Under the pieces are notes generated by a model, which worked only from the letters and a program-made list of their open reading frames with translations, made no database searches and was not told the origin of the DNA. This document shows positions 24,637 to 32,810 of a DNA stretch of 64,000 bases, in pieces. The stretch's first letter is position 1. Each line of letters starts with the position of its first letter. The position numbers were made by a program, and so were the translations under genes. The DNA is from Nocardia sp. CDC159 (GTDB lineage: Bacteria; Actinomycetota; Actinomycetes; Mycobacteriales; Mycobacteriaceae): contig NZ_JAMRXH010000004.1 of assembly GCF_023740735.1 (NCBI RefSeq), positions 434,001-498,000 on the forward strand. Direction: 5' to 3'.

Positions 24637-25047
24637 CTAAAGTTGTTGACCGACAACGACGTTGGCATCGAATTCGCGATGACGTACCCCGTCGAGGAAG
24701 GCGTCGAGCTCGTCCTGGTCGAAGACGAGCTCGACATCGGGCACGGGTTGCGTTGTGGCAGCACGGAACACATACATACCGTCGGCGCGGCGGGTGACCG
24801 TCAGCGGGGCGGCCTCCACCCGGTTCTCCCGCACGCTGGCCTGATAGGCGTCGAACTGTTCGTCGGTGAACAGCAGCAGCTCACCGGCGGGCAGCACGGT
24901 GACAGGGGTGATGCGATCGGTGGCGCGCTTGTCGTCCCAAACCGCGGTCCAGCCGTCCTTGCGCGCGACGCGCACGCAGTTCTGGTTGGGTGAGCTGGCA
25001 CGTGCCTTGCGGAACTCGCCCGCGGTGAAGGTCGGTAGCAGCGTCAT
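24637..25047 (-). CDS. DUF397 domain protein (two DUF397-like repeats)
   Basis: The 136-residue acidic protein contains a DUF397 unit, FRKARASSPNQNCVRVARKDGWTAVWDDKRATD, followed by a second weaker unit VTRRADGMYVFRAATTQPVPDVELVF. DUF397 proteins are small partners of XRE/DUF5753 regulators in Streptomyces (BldB/AbaA-like, Scr2-like) and are thought to act as antagonists or toxin-like elements. It is the third gene of the module beginning with the XRE regulator at 26880, separated from the DUF574 methyltransferase by 68 bases. Confidence 0.82.
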   Translation of the reverse strand: MTLLPTFTAGEFRKARASSPNQNCVRVARKDGWTAVWDDKRATDRITPVTVLPAGELLLFTDEQFDAYQASVRENRVEAAPLTVTRRADGMYVFRAATTQPVPDVELVFDQDELDAFLDGVRHREFDANVVVGQQL

Positions 25048-25115
25048 TGATGTTGCCTTTCTACGGAGTAAAGCCCAGGCGCGCGGGAACGGACGCCCAC
25101 GCGCCTGCGTGTCGC

Positions 25116-25937
25116 CTATGGCTTGTAGCCGACGGCGGCGAAATTACACGGCCGTGCCGGATCCTGGGAATCCACCGATTCAGTGGGCCGCCAGTCGGGC
25201 GCGTGCACCAGGCCGGGTTCGACCAGCTCGAAACCGTCGAAGAAGGCGGCGAATTCGTCGCGGGTGCGGTAGGTCCCCGGGTCCGAGGTCTGTTTGTACA
25301 GCTCGCGCAGGGCTCGTATCCGCTCCTTGACCTCCGGGGCGGCGTCGTCGATCGAACCGTGACTCATCGCCACATAGCTTCCGGCGGGTAGCCGGTCGCG
25401 CAACTGCGCCATGAGCTCATACGGGCGATCGCTGTCGGGCACGAACGGCCAGACGCTGACAATGAGCAGACCCAGCGGCCGGTCGAAGTCGATGAGGCGA
25501 CGGGTATCGGGATGTCCGAGGATCAGATCGGGACAGCGCAGATCGGCCTCGATCACGGCGGTGGTGTCGAGTGCGTGCTGCTGCTCGAGCAGTTCGTGCG
25601 AGCGGGCCACCGCCTCCAGATCGTTGTCGACGTAGACCACCCGCGCCTCCGGCGCGATCTCGCGGGCGACCTCGTGGGTGTTGCCGACCGTGGGTAAGCC
25701 CGAGCCGATGTCGAGGAACTGCCGAATGCCCTGGGAGACCATGAATGTGGTGGCGCGCTGCAGGAAACCACGGTTGTGGTGCGCCCAGACGTCGGCATAC
25801 GGGAAGATCTGGAAGATCTTTTCGCCGAACATCCGGTCGACGTCGAAGACCGCCTCGCCGGACAGGTAGTAGTGATACATGCGCGCGGCCGACGGGCGGC
25901 TCGCGTCGATCTCGCGCGACTGGAAGTCGTTGCTCAT
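25116..25937 (-). CDS. SAM-dependent methyltransferase, DUF574/SAV2177 family
   Basis: The 273-residue protein shows the family opening IDASRPSAARMYHYYLSGEAVFDVDR near residue 8, motif I IRQFLDIGSGLPTVGNTHEVA near residue 75, RVVYVDNDLEAVARSHELL, and the terminal GFELVEPGLVHAPDWRP. DUF574 proteins are numerous in nocardiae and streptomycetes and their substrates are unknown. Here the gene is embedded between an XRE/DUF5753 regulator and a DUF397 protein, which suggests it works within that regulatory module. A second family member is at 32811. Confidence 0.85.
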   Translation of the reverse strand: MSNDFQSREIDASRPSAARMYHYYLSGEAVFDVDRMFGEKIFQIFPYADVWAHHNRGFLQRATTFMVSQGIRQFLDIGSGLPTVGNTHEVAREIAPEARVVYVDNDLEAVARSHELLEQQHALDTTAVIEADLRCPDLILGHPDTRRLIDFDRPLGLLIVSVWPFVPDSDRPYELMAQLRDRLPAGSYVAMSHGSIDDAAPEVKERIRALRELYKQTSDPGTYRTRDEFAAFFDGFELVEPGLVHAPDWRPTESVDSQDPARPCNFAAVGYKP

Positions 25938-25980
25938 GTCCCCTGACCCCTTTTTCGTTGTGTGCCGAACGGGTGTGAGA

Positions 25981-26880
25981 TCACCCGGCGGTGAACGTCT
26001 TGCGGCGAATCGCGCGCGCGACGTGTTCGATGAAGGCCCGCGAGTCCTCGGCGCTGAGCGCCGCGGCCGACAGCCGCGACCACACCGTCTCGCGAGCGGT
26101 GACGGCCGGTTTGTCGTCGATGTAGCGGATATCGCCCTGACTCTCCACGATGGCCATGTCCAGATCGCCCGCCGCGCCGGGCGAGGGCACCCGCACCAGC
26201 GTGAACCGGTCCTCCATGCCCGCGCCGTGGGTGGTGACGGTGAACGGCAGCACCTGGATCATGATGTTGCCGCGCCGGGAGAGGGTGAGTAGATGCTGGA
26301 GCTGTTCGAGCATGACCGCCCGGCCGCCGTACTCGCGGCGCAGGCAGGATTCGGACAGGATCGCGCGGAACTGCGGCGGCGACGGCTTGGTGAGGATCTC
26401 CTGGCGGGCCAGCCGCGCCCGCACCGAATCCTCCACGGCCTGTTCGGCCTCGGGATCGTCGGGATGTTCGGGCTCGTGCAGGGCGCGGATATAGGACTCG
26501 CACTGCAGCAGGCCGGGCATGATCTCGGCCTCGGTGACGCGCAGCAGGCTGGCGTAGTCCTCCAGATCGACCAGCAGGCGCAGATCCTCGAGGTAGGCGC
26601 GCCGGTAACCGGTGTTCCAGAAGCCCCGCCTGTGGTTGTCGCGGCGCAGCTCCTCGAGGGTCTCGAGGTAGCCGGGATCGGTGAAACCGAGCTGGGTGGC
26701 CAGGCGCTCGAGATCGCCGACGGTGATCGAGCTCGCGCCGTTGACCAGCATGGCGATCCGGCTCTGACTGGTATCGATGATCTTGGCGGCCTCGCTCTGA
26801 CTGACGCCGGCGGCGGTGATCATATGTTCGATCTCGCGGCCTAACAAAAGTTTTCGCGCCGTGCGCAGTCGCGTACCCAT
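25981..26880 (-). CDS. XRE-family regulator with DUF5753 (WhiJ/Scr1-like)
   Basis: I start at the ATG at 26880 (MGTRLRTARKLLLGREIE); a TTG at 26934 is possible but its ribosome site is too close. Residues ~1-70 form an XRE helix-turn-helix (AAGVSQSEAAKIIDTSQSRIAMLVNG), and the remaining ~220 residues are the DUF5753 domain (YRRAYLEDLRLLVDLEDYASLLRVTEAEIMPGLLQCESYIRAL, and EYGGRAVMLEQLQHLL). These regulators pair with DUF397 proteins. The upstream region has repeated ATCAC-type sites that look autoregulatory. 299 residues is normal for the family. Confidence 0.88.
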   Translation of the reverse strand: MGTRLRTARKLLLGREIEHMITAAGVSQSEAAKIIDTSQSRIAMLVNGASSITVGDLERLATQLGFTDPGYLETLEELRRDNHRRGFWNTGYRRAYLEDLRLLVDLEDYASLLRVTEAEIMPGLLQCESYIRALHEPEHPDDPEAEQAVEDSVRARLARQEILTKPSPPQFRAILSESCLRREYGGRAVMLEQLQHLLTLSRRGNIMIQVLPFTVTTHGAGMEDRFTLVRVPSPGAAGDLDMAIVESQGDIRYIDDKPAVTARETVWSRLSAAALSAEDSRAFIEHVARAIRRKTFTAG

Positions 26881-26946
26881 GGTGAGCGGCGGACCCCCTT
26901 CCGGCCGGTGCGCCTGAATCCCCTTCTGCCCCAACCTCTTTCGCTC

Positions 26947-26989
26947 GCGTGATAATCACGCTAGCATTTATCACGTCCAGAATATCACA
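26947..26989. promoter_or_regulatory. repeated ATCAC operator sites in divergent promoter region
   Basis: GCGTGATAATCACGC (26947-26961) is a perfect 15-bp palindrome. Single half-sites TATCACG (26969-26975) and TATCACA (26983-26989) follow, so ATCAC appears at 26955, 26970 and 26984, with 15- and 14-base steps. The block lies between the XRE gene (minus) and the small gene at 27051 (plus) and is AT-rich, as expected of an operator/promoter. Confidence 0.55.
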
Positions 26990-27050
26990 ATTTCAGATGT
27001 GCGACGGGTCGGGCGGGGACCTCAGGGCGTCTGGTGGGAGGGGAGTCGGA

Positions 27051-27236
27051 ATGGCGACTACCACGCAAATGTGTTCTGCGCCTTGCCTTTTGGGCGGCGT
27101 GAAACATTGTGACGGGGCGGACGGCCCGCTGACCGAGGCGGAGGCGCGCCGAATTCTCGTTGCGGAGCACGCCTTCTCGTGTCCGCGCTGGCTGGCGGCA
27201 GTGGCCTATCTGTCCGCCGGACTCGACGACGATTGA
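27051..27236 (+). CDS. small Cys-containing protein, divergent from XRE regulator
   Basis: A 61-residue product with ribosome site GGGAGGGGAG before the ATG. It reads MATTTQMCSAPCLLGGVK, then HCDGADGPLTEAEARRILVAEHAFSCPRWLAAVAYLSAG, with four Cys residues but no recognised zinc-finger spacing. I do not know a family name. It starts within 100 bases of the ATCAC repeats and is divergent from the XRE gene, and is followed immediately by another small gene. Confidence 0.55.
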   Translation: MATTTQMCSAPCLLGGVKHCDGADGPLTEAEARRILVAEHAFSCPRWLAAVAYLSAGLDDD

Positions 27237-27238
27237 CC

Positions 27239-27457
27239 ATGGTGCCGGAGGATGTCGTGACCGGATTCCAGTCCTCGATCTGGCCGCACGGATGGCCGCA
27301 CGAGGCGCCGGAGCAGCCGTTGTCGGTGAGCGAGGCACATCGGACCATGCAGCGCCATCGCGGCTGTCTGCGGGAGGAATGTCCGCGCAAGCAGGCGGCG
27401 TATCAGACCCTGGTGGAGGCGGGCCGGATTCGGCCCGACTCCAGCCGGGCCCCCTGA
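27239..27457 (+). CDS. small conserved hypothetical protein
   Basis: A 72-residue protein whose ATG is two bases after the previous stop. The C-terminal part LSVSEAHRTMQRHRGCLREECPRKQAAYQTLVEAGR followed by IRPDSSR looks like a conserved actinobacterial family often found next to regulatory genes, with Cys residues at RGCLREECP. Function unknown. Its stop is directly next to the convergent PucR gene (27458). Confidence 0.5.
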   Translation: MVPEDVVTGFQSSIWPHGWPHEAPEQPLSVSEAHRTMQRHRGCLREECPRKQAAYQTLVEAGRIRPDSSRAP

Positions 27458-28729
27458 TCAGCCGCGATAGGTCCGCGCCACGAGCGCGGAGCGCAGGTAC
27501 CACAGGCCGCTGGCCTGGGTGGGATCGAAGCCGGTGAGCTGGCCGATGCGCTTGAGCCGGTAGTCGACGGTGTTGGTGTGCACATGCAGCAGCCGGGCCG
27601 TGCGCTGGCGGTTGAGATTGTGTGCGATGTGGGTCCGCAGCGTCTCGAGCAGTTCCGGATGGGCGTCGAGCGGATCGAGCAGTGACCCGAGGTATTCGCG
27701 GCCGGGGCCCGGCCGGGTGAGCTGGTACTCCAGCGCCAGATCGTCGAACCGGTAGAGCCCGGGTGCGGACTGCAACCTGCCCACCATGTCGAGCAGTTCG
27801 TGGGCCTGATCGGCGGCGGTCGGAACGGTGTCGGTCGCGGCGGTGACCACGGTGGCGGTGACGGGCACCCGCGCGGCGCGCGAGAGCCGGTCGGTCAGCT
27901 CGTCGAGGGCCTCGTCGGTGATCTCGGCCGCGGGAATCAGCAGCGTGCCGCCGTCGACGCTCAGCAGCGACAGCGTCGACTCCCCGCAGCGGGTGGCCAA
28001 TTCGGCCTGTACGCGGCGTAATTTGCGACGCGCCACCACCTTCGCGTCCAGCATGGGATTGGCCTCGTCGGGATGCGGCGGAACCGCCAGCGCGAGGACG
28101 CGATAGCGCTCGGCGATCTCGATGCCGCATTCGCGGGCCATGGTGGAGGTCGGATGCCCGCCCAGCAGCGCCGAGGTCAGGGTGTGCACCGCGGTGTGGT
28201 GCTCGCTGACCACCGCGCGCAGCTCGCGCACATACGCCATCGACACCGCCGAGGTCATGGTGTCGAGCATCTCCACCACGAGTTTGGCGCCGCCGAGCAG
28301 GTTCTCGTAGTCGGCGAGGCTGAGGGTGAGCATGGTGTCGTGATCGCTCGACCCGGCCTGGCGGTGCCGGTTGGCGGCATGGCTGACCACGAGATCGAAA
28401 CCGATCTTGAAACCCTCGTGGATGGCGTGGTGGATGGTATCGATCGGCACGCCCTCGCGCGCCCACTGGGCGGCCGCCGCGGACAGCCGCTCGGTCTTCT
28501 CCGGAATGTCCTGGCCGTCGAGCATGCTGACCGCCAGCTCGAGGCAGATCCGGGTGATGGTGGTGACGTCGCCGGTGATGGCCTCGCCGGGCAGGGTGCC
28601 GCAGGGCGCGACATTTTCCACGAAGTGGCCGACCATCTGCCGCGACAGCGCCCATACATCCTTCAGCGCGGTCGACATGGGTCGTCCCGACACCGTCAGG
28701 CCCGGTCGGTCCGGAGTGGCAACAGACAT
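27458..28729 (-). CDS. PucR/CdaR-family transcriptional regulator
   Basis: I use the ATG at 28729 (MSVATPDRPGLTVSGRP), which has GGAGAG at proper distance; a GTG at 28735 overlaps that site. The 423-residue protein has an N-terminal RsbRD-like helical region, a central GGDEF-like PucR domain (RVQAELATRCGESTLSLLSVDGGTLLIPA), and the terminal PucR helix-turn-helix ETLRTHIAHNLNRQRTARLLHVHTNTVDYRLKRIGQLTGFDP. Effector unknown. The space to the next gene has GTGATCGCTCAC (28840-28851), a palindrome that may be its own operator. Confidence 0.85.
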   Translation of the reverse strand: MSVATPDRPGLTVSGRPMSTALKDVWALSRQMVGHFVENVAPCGTLPGEAITGDVTTITRICLELAVSMLDGQDIPEKTERLSAAAAQWAREGVPIDTIHHAIHEGFKIGFDLVVSHAANRHRQAGSSDHDTMLTLSLADYENLLGGAKLVVEMLDTMTSAVSMAYVRELRAVVSEHHTAVHTLTSALLGGHPTSTMARECGIEIAERYRVLALAVPPHPDEANPMLDAKVVARRKLRRVQAELATRCGESTLSLLSVDGGTLLIPAAEITDEALDELTDRLSRAARVPVTATVVTAATDTVPTAADQAHELLDMVGRLQSAPGLYRFDDLALEYQLTRPGPGREYLGSLLDPLDAHPELLETLRTHIAHNLNRQRTARLLHVHTNTVDYRLKRIGQLTGFDPTQASGLWYLRSALVARTYRG

Positions 28730-28967
28730 CGACACTCTCCTAGATAGGCACTGACAGCAACGTAACCGTCTCGAGATCGGCCGGAAACCGTTTCGGTGAT
28801 CGATCGTGACAGCTGGGTAGCGGCCGGACGGACGGTTTCGTGATCGCTCACAACGAACCCTCGCAAACCGACCGCCCGCCCATCCGGATGCGGGGGCCGC
28901 GCCGAATCACACGGTAGAACGGCCAGATCTCTGCTCGCAGAGAATATTCCGAAAGGAAGGGTTGGAT

Positions 28968-29039
28968 ATGATTCCGCATTTCATCCAGAGCCTGATGGGC
29001 GCGGTCTCCGATTTCCTCGGTAGGTTGCTCGTCGCCTGA
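28968..29039 (+). CDS. candidate 23-residue hydrophobic peptide
   Basis: An ATG at 28968 is preceded by GAAAGGAAGGG (28951-28961), one of the better ribosome sites in the window, and opens a frame of 24 codons: MIPHFIQSLMGAVSDF then LGRLLVA and stop. The peptide is hydrophobic with polar residues spaced as in an amphipathic helix, so it may sit at a membrane. It lies alone in a 350-base gap between a PucR gene and a minus-strand gene. It could be a signalling peptide, toxin-like peptide or leader. Transcription and translation are unproven. Confidence 0.45.
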   Translation: MIPHFIQSLMGAVSDFLGRLLVA

Positions 29040-29087
29040 GTCGGGCCGACGGCCGGATTCACCCGGATGCGGTCCCGGGTCCGGCCG

Positions 29088-29447
29088 TCACACCGGGCGC
29101 AGCGGCGGACGGCCGCCGCGGAAATCGTCCTCGTCCTCGTCGTCGACGTCGAAATCACAGCGGGCGTGCAGTGCGGCCTCGCGATCGAATTCGTCGTCAT
29201 CGATCCGGAACTCCGCCGCGGCGCGGCGGATCTCGTCCATCTCCCGATCGGTGTAGCGGCCCAGCACCTGCACCGTCCGCTCGTCGATGCCGCGATTGAG
29301 CGCCTCGGCCGCGGCGATCAGCTTCTGCTCGACGATCTCCTTGTAGGTCGGGTCGTCGGCGGTCAGCTGCTGCAGCACGGTCTGCCAGCGCGACAGCCGA
29401 CCCAGAAAGGCCAGCCCCGAATTCTCCTCGAGCGATTCACGAGCCAT
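29088..29447 (-). CDS. conserved hypothetical acidic protein
   Basis: Starting at MARESLEENSGLAFLGRLSRWQ (ATG 29447, with AAGGAG six bases upstream), the 119-residue product is helical through residue ~85 (LTADDPTYKEIVEQKLIAAAEALNRGIDE, GRYTDREMDEIRRAAAEF) and ends with a very acidic run DFDVDDEDEDDFRGG. No domain recognised. It is a single gene, with no close partner on its strand. Confidence 0.6.
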   Translation of the reverse strand: MARESLEENSGLAFLGRLSRWQTVLQQLTADDPTYKEIVEQKLIAAAEALNRGIDERTVQVLGRYTDREMDEIRRAAAEFRIDDDEFDREAALHARCDFDVDDEDEDDFRGGRPPLRPV

Positions 29448-29520
29448 CACCGACTCCTTCTCCACGCGACCTTCGGGCTCACGTTACCCCGGCCCGGTAC
29501 CGCGCGAGACAGATAACGGC

Positions 29521-30414
29521 TCATCTCATCTGCGGAACCGTGCCGCCGGGGAAGGTCGCCAGCCGCGGCGAGGTGTAATCGGCCTGCACCTTGTAGTACC
29601 TGCCGGTCGGTCCGTAGGCGGTGTAGAACACGAATCCGCGCGGCCCGCCGATGGCACAGGGCGCCCCGGCGACGAAGCGATCCAGCAGCGGATGGATCTT
29701 CGGAAAGCTCTGGGCGTCACAGCGATAGGGAAGGCAGATGCGCCGCATGCGGGGCGAGTCCCAGGCGAAGGTGCGGTAGACATTGAAGGTGTGCCCGAGC
29801 ACCGCCAGTTCCTCGTCGGCGGGCGGGACGAAATCGAGCTCGCGCAGCATGGTGACGATATCGCCCGCGGTGAGCCGACCGGGCGGGAAGACCTGGGAGT
29901 ACCAGTTCATGGTGCGGCTCGCGAAATCCAGTGCCAGCATGCCGATTTCGCCGCCGTAGCGGGAAAGGTGATCGGCGTGGCCACGGGCCGCCGCGGGGAT
30001 TCCGGTGAATCCGAGCATCCGTTCGACGGAGATCAATTCGGGCAGTACCAGCCAGATCTTCTGCACCCCGCTCGCCAGCGCGAGGTCCACGCCCCAGCGC
30101 ACCGGTACCGCGGCCGACACCTCGGCCAGGAGCCGCTCCATCGGATGCCCGGTGAAGCTCAGCAAACCGGCCGCCCGCAGCGTCCCCACCGGATCGGCTA
30201 ACTCGTCGGAGGTGATCAGCCGGGCGTTGACCCCGCGCTGTCCGACCGGAAGCGTGGTGGTGCGCACGCCGATCCAGGAACTGGTCCACAGCTCGGCCAG
30301 GGCGTCGAGCACCGGATCCACCTGTGCGGGTTCGTAGCGGGCCTCGGCCAGTCGGGCGAATTCACGGAGATCCCGACGCAATTGGTCCAGGGTTGAAACG
30401 ACAGACGTGCCCAT
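29521..30414 (-). CDS. aromatic prenyltransferase, ABBA (CloQ/NphB) family
   Basis: The 297-residue protein fits the PT-barrel family: an opening helix DLREFARLAEARYEPAQVDPVLDALAELW, VRWGVDLALASGVQKIWLVLPE, the strand GEIGMLALDFASRTMNWYSQVF, TFNVYRTFAWDSPRMRRICLPY, and the terminal YGPTGRYYKVQADYT, which matches the YYKv-a-Y ending of NphB. These soluble, Mg-independent or Mg-dependent enzymes attach dimethylallyl or geranyl groups to phenols, naphthols or phenazines. No polyketide or phenazine genes are nearby, so its acceptor is unknown. Length is normal. Confidence 0.82.
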   Translation of the reverse strand: MGTSVVSTLDQLRRDLREFARLAEARYEPAQVDPVLDALAELWTSSWIGVRTTTLPVGQRGVNARLITSDELADPVGTLRAAGLLSFTGHPMERLLAEVSAAVPVRWGVDLALASGVQKIWLVLPELISVERMLGFTGIPAAARGHADHLSRYGGEIGMLALDFASRTMNWYSQVFPPGRLTAGDIVTMLRELDFVPPADEELAVLGHTFNVYRTFAWDSPRMRRICLPYRCDAQSFPKIHPLLDRFVAGAPCAIGGPRGFVFYTAYGPTGRYYKVQADYTSPRLATFPGGTVPQMR

Positions 30415-30478
30415 CGGTCACCTCGATTATGCGGCGTGGTATCCCAACACGACCTTTCCGTTCAGAATAGCCGGTCGG

Positions 30479-31504
30479 TCACCGCCGGACATAGGTGTTG
30501 ACCCAGTCGATCACGGCCGCCTGGTATTCGCGGGTATTGCGGGCGAGATTCACCGAATGTCCGCTACCGGGGAGCACGAATGTTCGCAACTTCGCGGCGG
30601 GGGAGAAGTAGGGTGCCTCCGCATTGCGCAGGGTTTCGGAATCGGCGCAGATCGAGTAGTTCTCGCCGCAGGACAGCCGGTCCCTGCTGCCGTTGACGAT
30701 GAGCACGGGCGCGGTGATATGACTCGACATGCCCGGCACGGTGGAGGTCAGGGCGTCGGGATACTCGGTCAGCGAGAACAACTCCTTGTTCCGCTCATCT
30801 ATCGCGAGCACCTCCGGATCCACGTTTGCGGGATCGAAGAAGGAGTACAGCCGGGTGCCCGGGCGGGTGACCAGATAACCGGGATCGGTTGTCCGCCCGG
30901 CGGTTACGGGATCGTCGACCGCCCGGTGATAGGTCGCGATCACGCTGACCACCTGCGGGATGTTCAGCGCGTGCGAGTAGCCGGTGAGGACCAGTCCGTC
31001 GACGTCGTGGTGGCTGGTGGCCTCGACGACCGCGGTGCCCGAGGTGAGCGAATGGCCGACGGGCACCACCTTCGCGAACGGCGGTGCGCCCGCGAGCCCG
31101 CGGCGCAGCGCGCCGACGATGTCGTGCAGGGCGTTGGTGGTGGCGGTCGCGGTGAGGCTGAGCGCCGGCGGGTGGGTGCTGGCGCCGTTGCCGAGCCGGT
31201 CCACGACGAGCGTGGCGAGGCCCGCGGCATTCATCGCGCGGCGGAAACTGTATGTCTCCGGCGCGTATTCGAAATCCCAGTAGGTGCCGTTGTAGCTGGA
31301 GCCCGACATCAGCACCAGAACCGTATCGGACGGCCCGGATAAGGGCTGACACAGCGTCGAGGCGAGTTGCCCCTGCGGCACCGGGAAGAAGAAGGATCGG
31401 CAATCGCCCTGCGTTGACGCGTCATCGGCCCGGGTGACCCCCGGTGTCGAACAGAGCAGGGCTGCCGCAACGGCTGCGGCGAATGTCTTGACCGAGGTCC
31501 GCAC
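30479..31504 (-). CDS. secreted alpha/beta hydrolase
   Basis: A 341-residue precursor with a signal peptide (MRTSVKTFAAAVAAALLCSTPGVTRA, cleavage near residue 26). The mature enzyme has SGSSYNGTYWDF, the nucleophile elbow GHSLTSG near residue 155, an acid in NGSRDRLSCGENY, and a histidine in GSGHSVNLARNT near residue 318. Paired cysteines near the mature N-terminus and after the acid fit a secreted protein with disulfides. The GTG start at 31504 is preceded by GGAGCG. A lipase/esterase or similar exported hydrolase is likely; the substrate is unknown. Confidence 0.8.
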   Translation of the reverse strand: MRTSVKTFAAAVAAALLCSTPGVTRADDASTQGDCRSFFFPVPQGQLASTLCQPLSGPSDTVLVLMSGSSYNGTYWDFEYAPETYSFRRAMNAAGLATLVVDRLGNGASTHPPALSLTATATTNALHDIVGALRRGLAGAPPFAKVVPVGHSLTSGTAVVEATSHHDVDGLVLTGYSHALNIPQVVSVIATYHRAVDDPVTAGRTTDPGYLVTRPGTRLYSFFDPANVDPEVLAIDERNKELFSLTEYPDALTSTVPGMSSHITAPVLIVNGSRDRLSCGENYSICADSETLRNAEAPYFSPAAKLRTFVLPGSGHSVNLARNTREYQAAVIDWVNTYVRR

Positions 31505-31715
31505 GCGAAGCGCTCCCTAGGGTGAGATCCGAAGACCGCATGTCCGACACCCATATTCGGGCATCGATGAGGCAGGCTATAGGGCAAGATGGTCCTCACG
31601 CAAGGCTCGGGCAAACCACGCGAAGTGGAACGTTCGCCTTTCGTACCCGTTGCGGCACTGGGCGTCTCGGCAGAGCTCGCCCGGACGATCGAGATGAGAA
31701 CAGGAGCACGGGACT

Positions 31716-32777
31716 TTGCCTTCGGATATGCGTGATACCAGCTCGCGCGCGGTCCATTTCGTAGGTAGCTTCCCGGCCGAGAGCACCGAGGACGCCATGC
31801 GCACCATGCTGGGCGGCGCGGGCGAGCGGCTGCGCACTCTGCCGACGGGGGAGGTGCGGCGCTACGAGTTCTATATCCAGCCCATCATCGCGGACCTGGT
31901 GGCCCAGGGGGTGCTGGAGGTGCGCTCGGTGGGCAGCTGGGAGACCAGCCGCGATCGCACCATCCATCGCGTGCCGCGGGGTAAGCAACTGCGCGGGGAG
32001 GCAATGGATCTCGGCTATCTGGCCGAGGCTCGGGAGGCGCTGCCGCTGTTTCGCGAGCTGCGTCGCGAGCGAGGCCTGCCAGAACTCTCGTTGCAGATCG
32101 GCATGCCCACCGCCTTCACGCTGGCGTTCATCGCGATGGGTGTGAATGGGGTGCGCAAGCACAAACAGGCGTTCGTCGATGCGAGCGTGCGGGATATCGC
32201 GGCCGTGCGGGAGCTCGCCGGCGACGATGTCGTCATCCAGCTGGAGGCCACCGCCGAATTGCTGCTGATGGCGAAAACCCTGCCGTTCCACCGGCTCGCC
32301 GATCGCGCGCTGGGGTTGGCGAAGGGGATCGCCGCCATGGCCGCGGCCGCGCCCGCGGGAACGCGCTTCGGCGTGCATCTGTGCCTCGGCAGCCTGCGCA
32401 ACAGGGCCGGTGCGCGGCCGCGCGACGCCCGGCCACTGGTGGCGCTGGCGAATTCGGTGGCACGGCACTGGCCCGCGGGTCGTCCGCTGGAATATGTGCA
32501 CGGCCCGCTGGCCGCCGGGGATATTCCGCCCTCGATGAAGCCGAGCTTCTATGTGCCGCTGCGGGATCTGGACCTGGGCCCCGACACCGCGTTCTACGCG
32601 GGTCTCGTGCACGAGATTCCATCGGTGGAACAGCAGGTGCAGACGCTGCACACCGTCGAGGCGGCCCTGGGCCGCCGGGTCGACGGGGTGGCCAGCGCCT
32701 GCGGTCTGGGGCGGCGTCCGCGGGTGGTGGCCGACGCCATGGTGGCGCGGGCGGCCGAGGTTGCCGACGCGCCCTGA
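31716..32777 (+). CDS. cobalamin-independent methionine synthase (MetE)-like protein, C-terminal-domain type
   Basis: The TTG at 31716 has AGGAG nine bases upstream and is preferred to the ATG at 31728. The 353-residue product resembles the zinc-binding barrel of MetE: FVGSFPAESTEDAMRTMLGGAGERLRTLPTGE at the start, LPELSLQIGMPTAFTLAF, GTRFGVHLCLGS (H-x-C, the first zinc ligands) near residue 225, and VASACGLGRRP (final Cys ligand) near residue 328. Full MetE is twice this length, so this is a single-domain methyltransferase-like enzyme that may act on another thiol. It stands alone. Confidence 0.75.
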   Translation: MPSDMRDTSSRAVHFVGSFPAESTEDAMRTMLGGAGERLRTLPTGEVRRYEFYIQPIIADLVAQGVLEVRSVGSWETSRDRTIHRVPRGKQLRGEAMDLGYLAEAREALPLFRELRRERGLPELSLQIGMPTAFTLAFIAMGVNGVRKHKQAFVDASVRDIAAVRELAGDDVVIQLEATAELLLMAKTLPFHRLADRALGLAKGIAAMAAAAPAGTRFGVHLCLGSLRNRAGARPRDARPLVALANSVARHWPAGRPLEYVHGPLAAGDIPPSMKPSFYVPLRDLDLGPDTAFYAGLVHEIPSVEQQVQTLHTVEAALGRRVDGVASACGLGRRPRVVADAMVARAAEVADAP

Positions 32778-32810
32778 ATACTCGAATCGCCGGTGCCGGA
32801 GGAGATTCGG

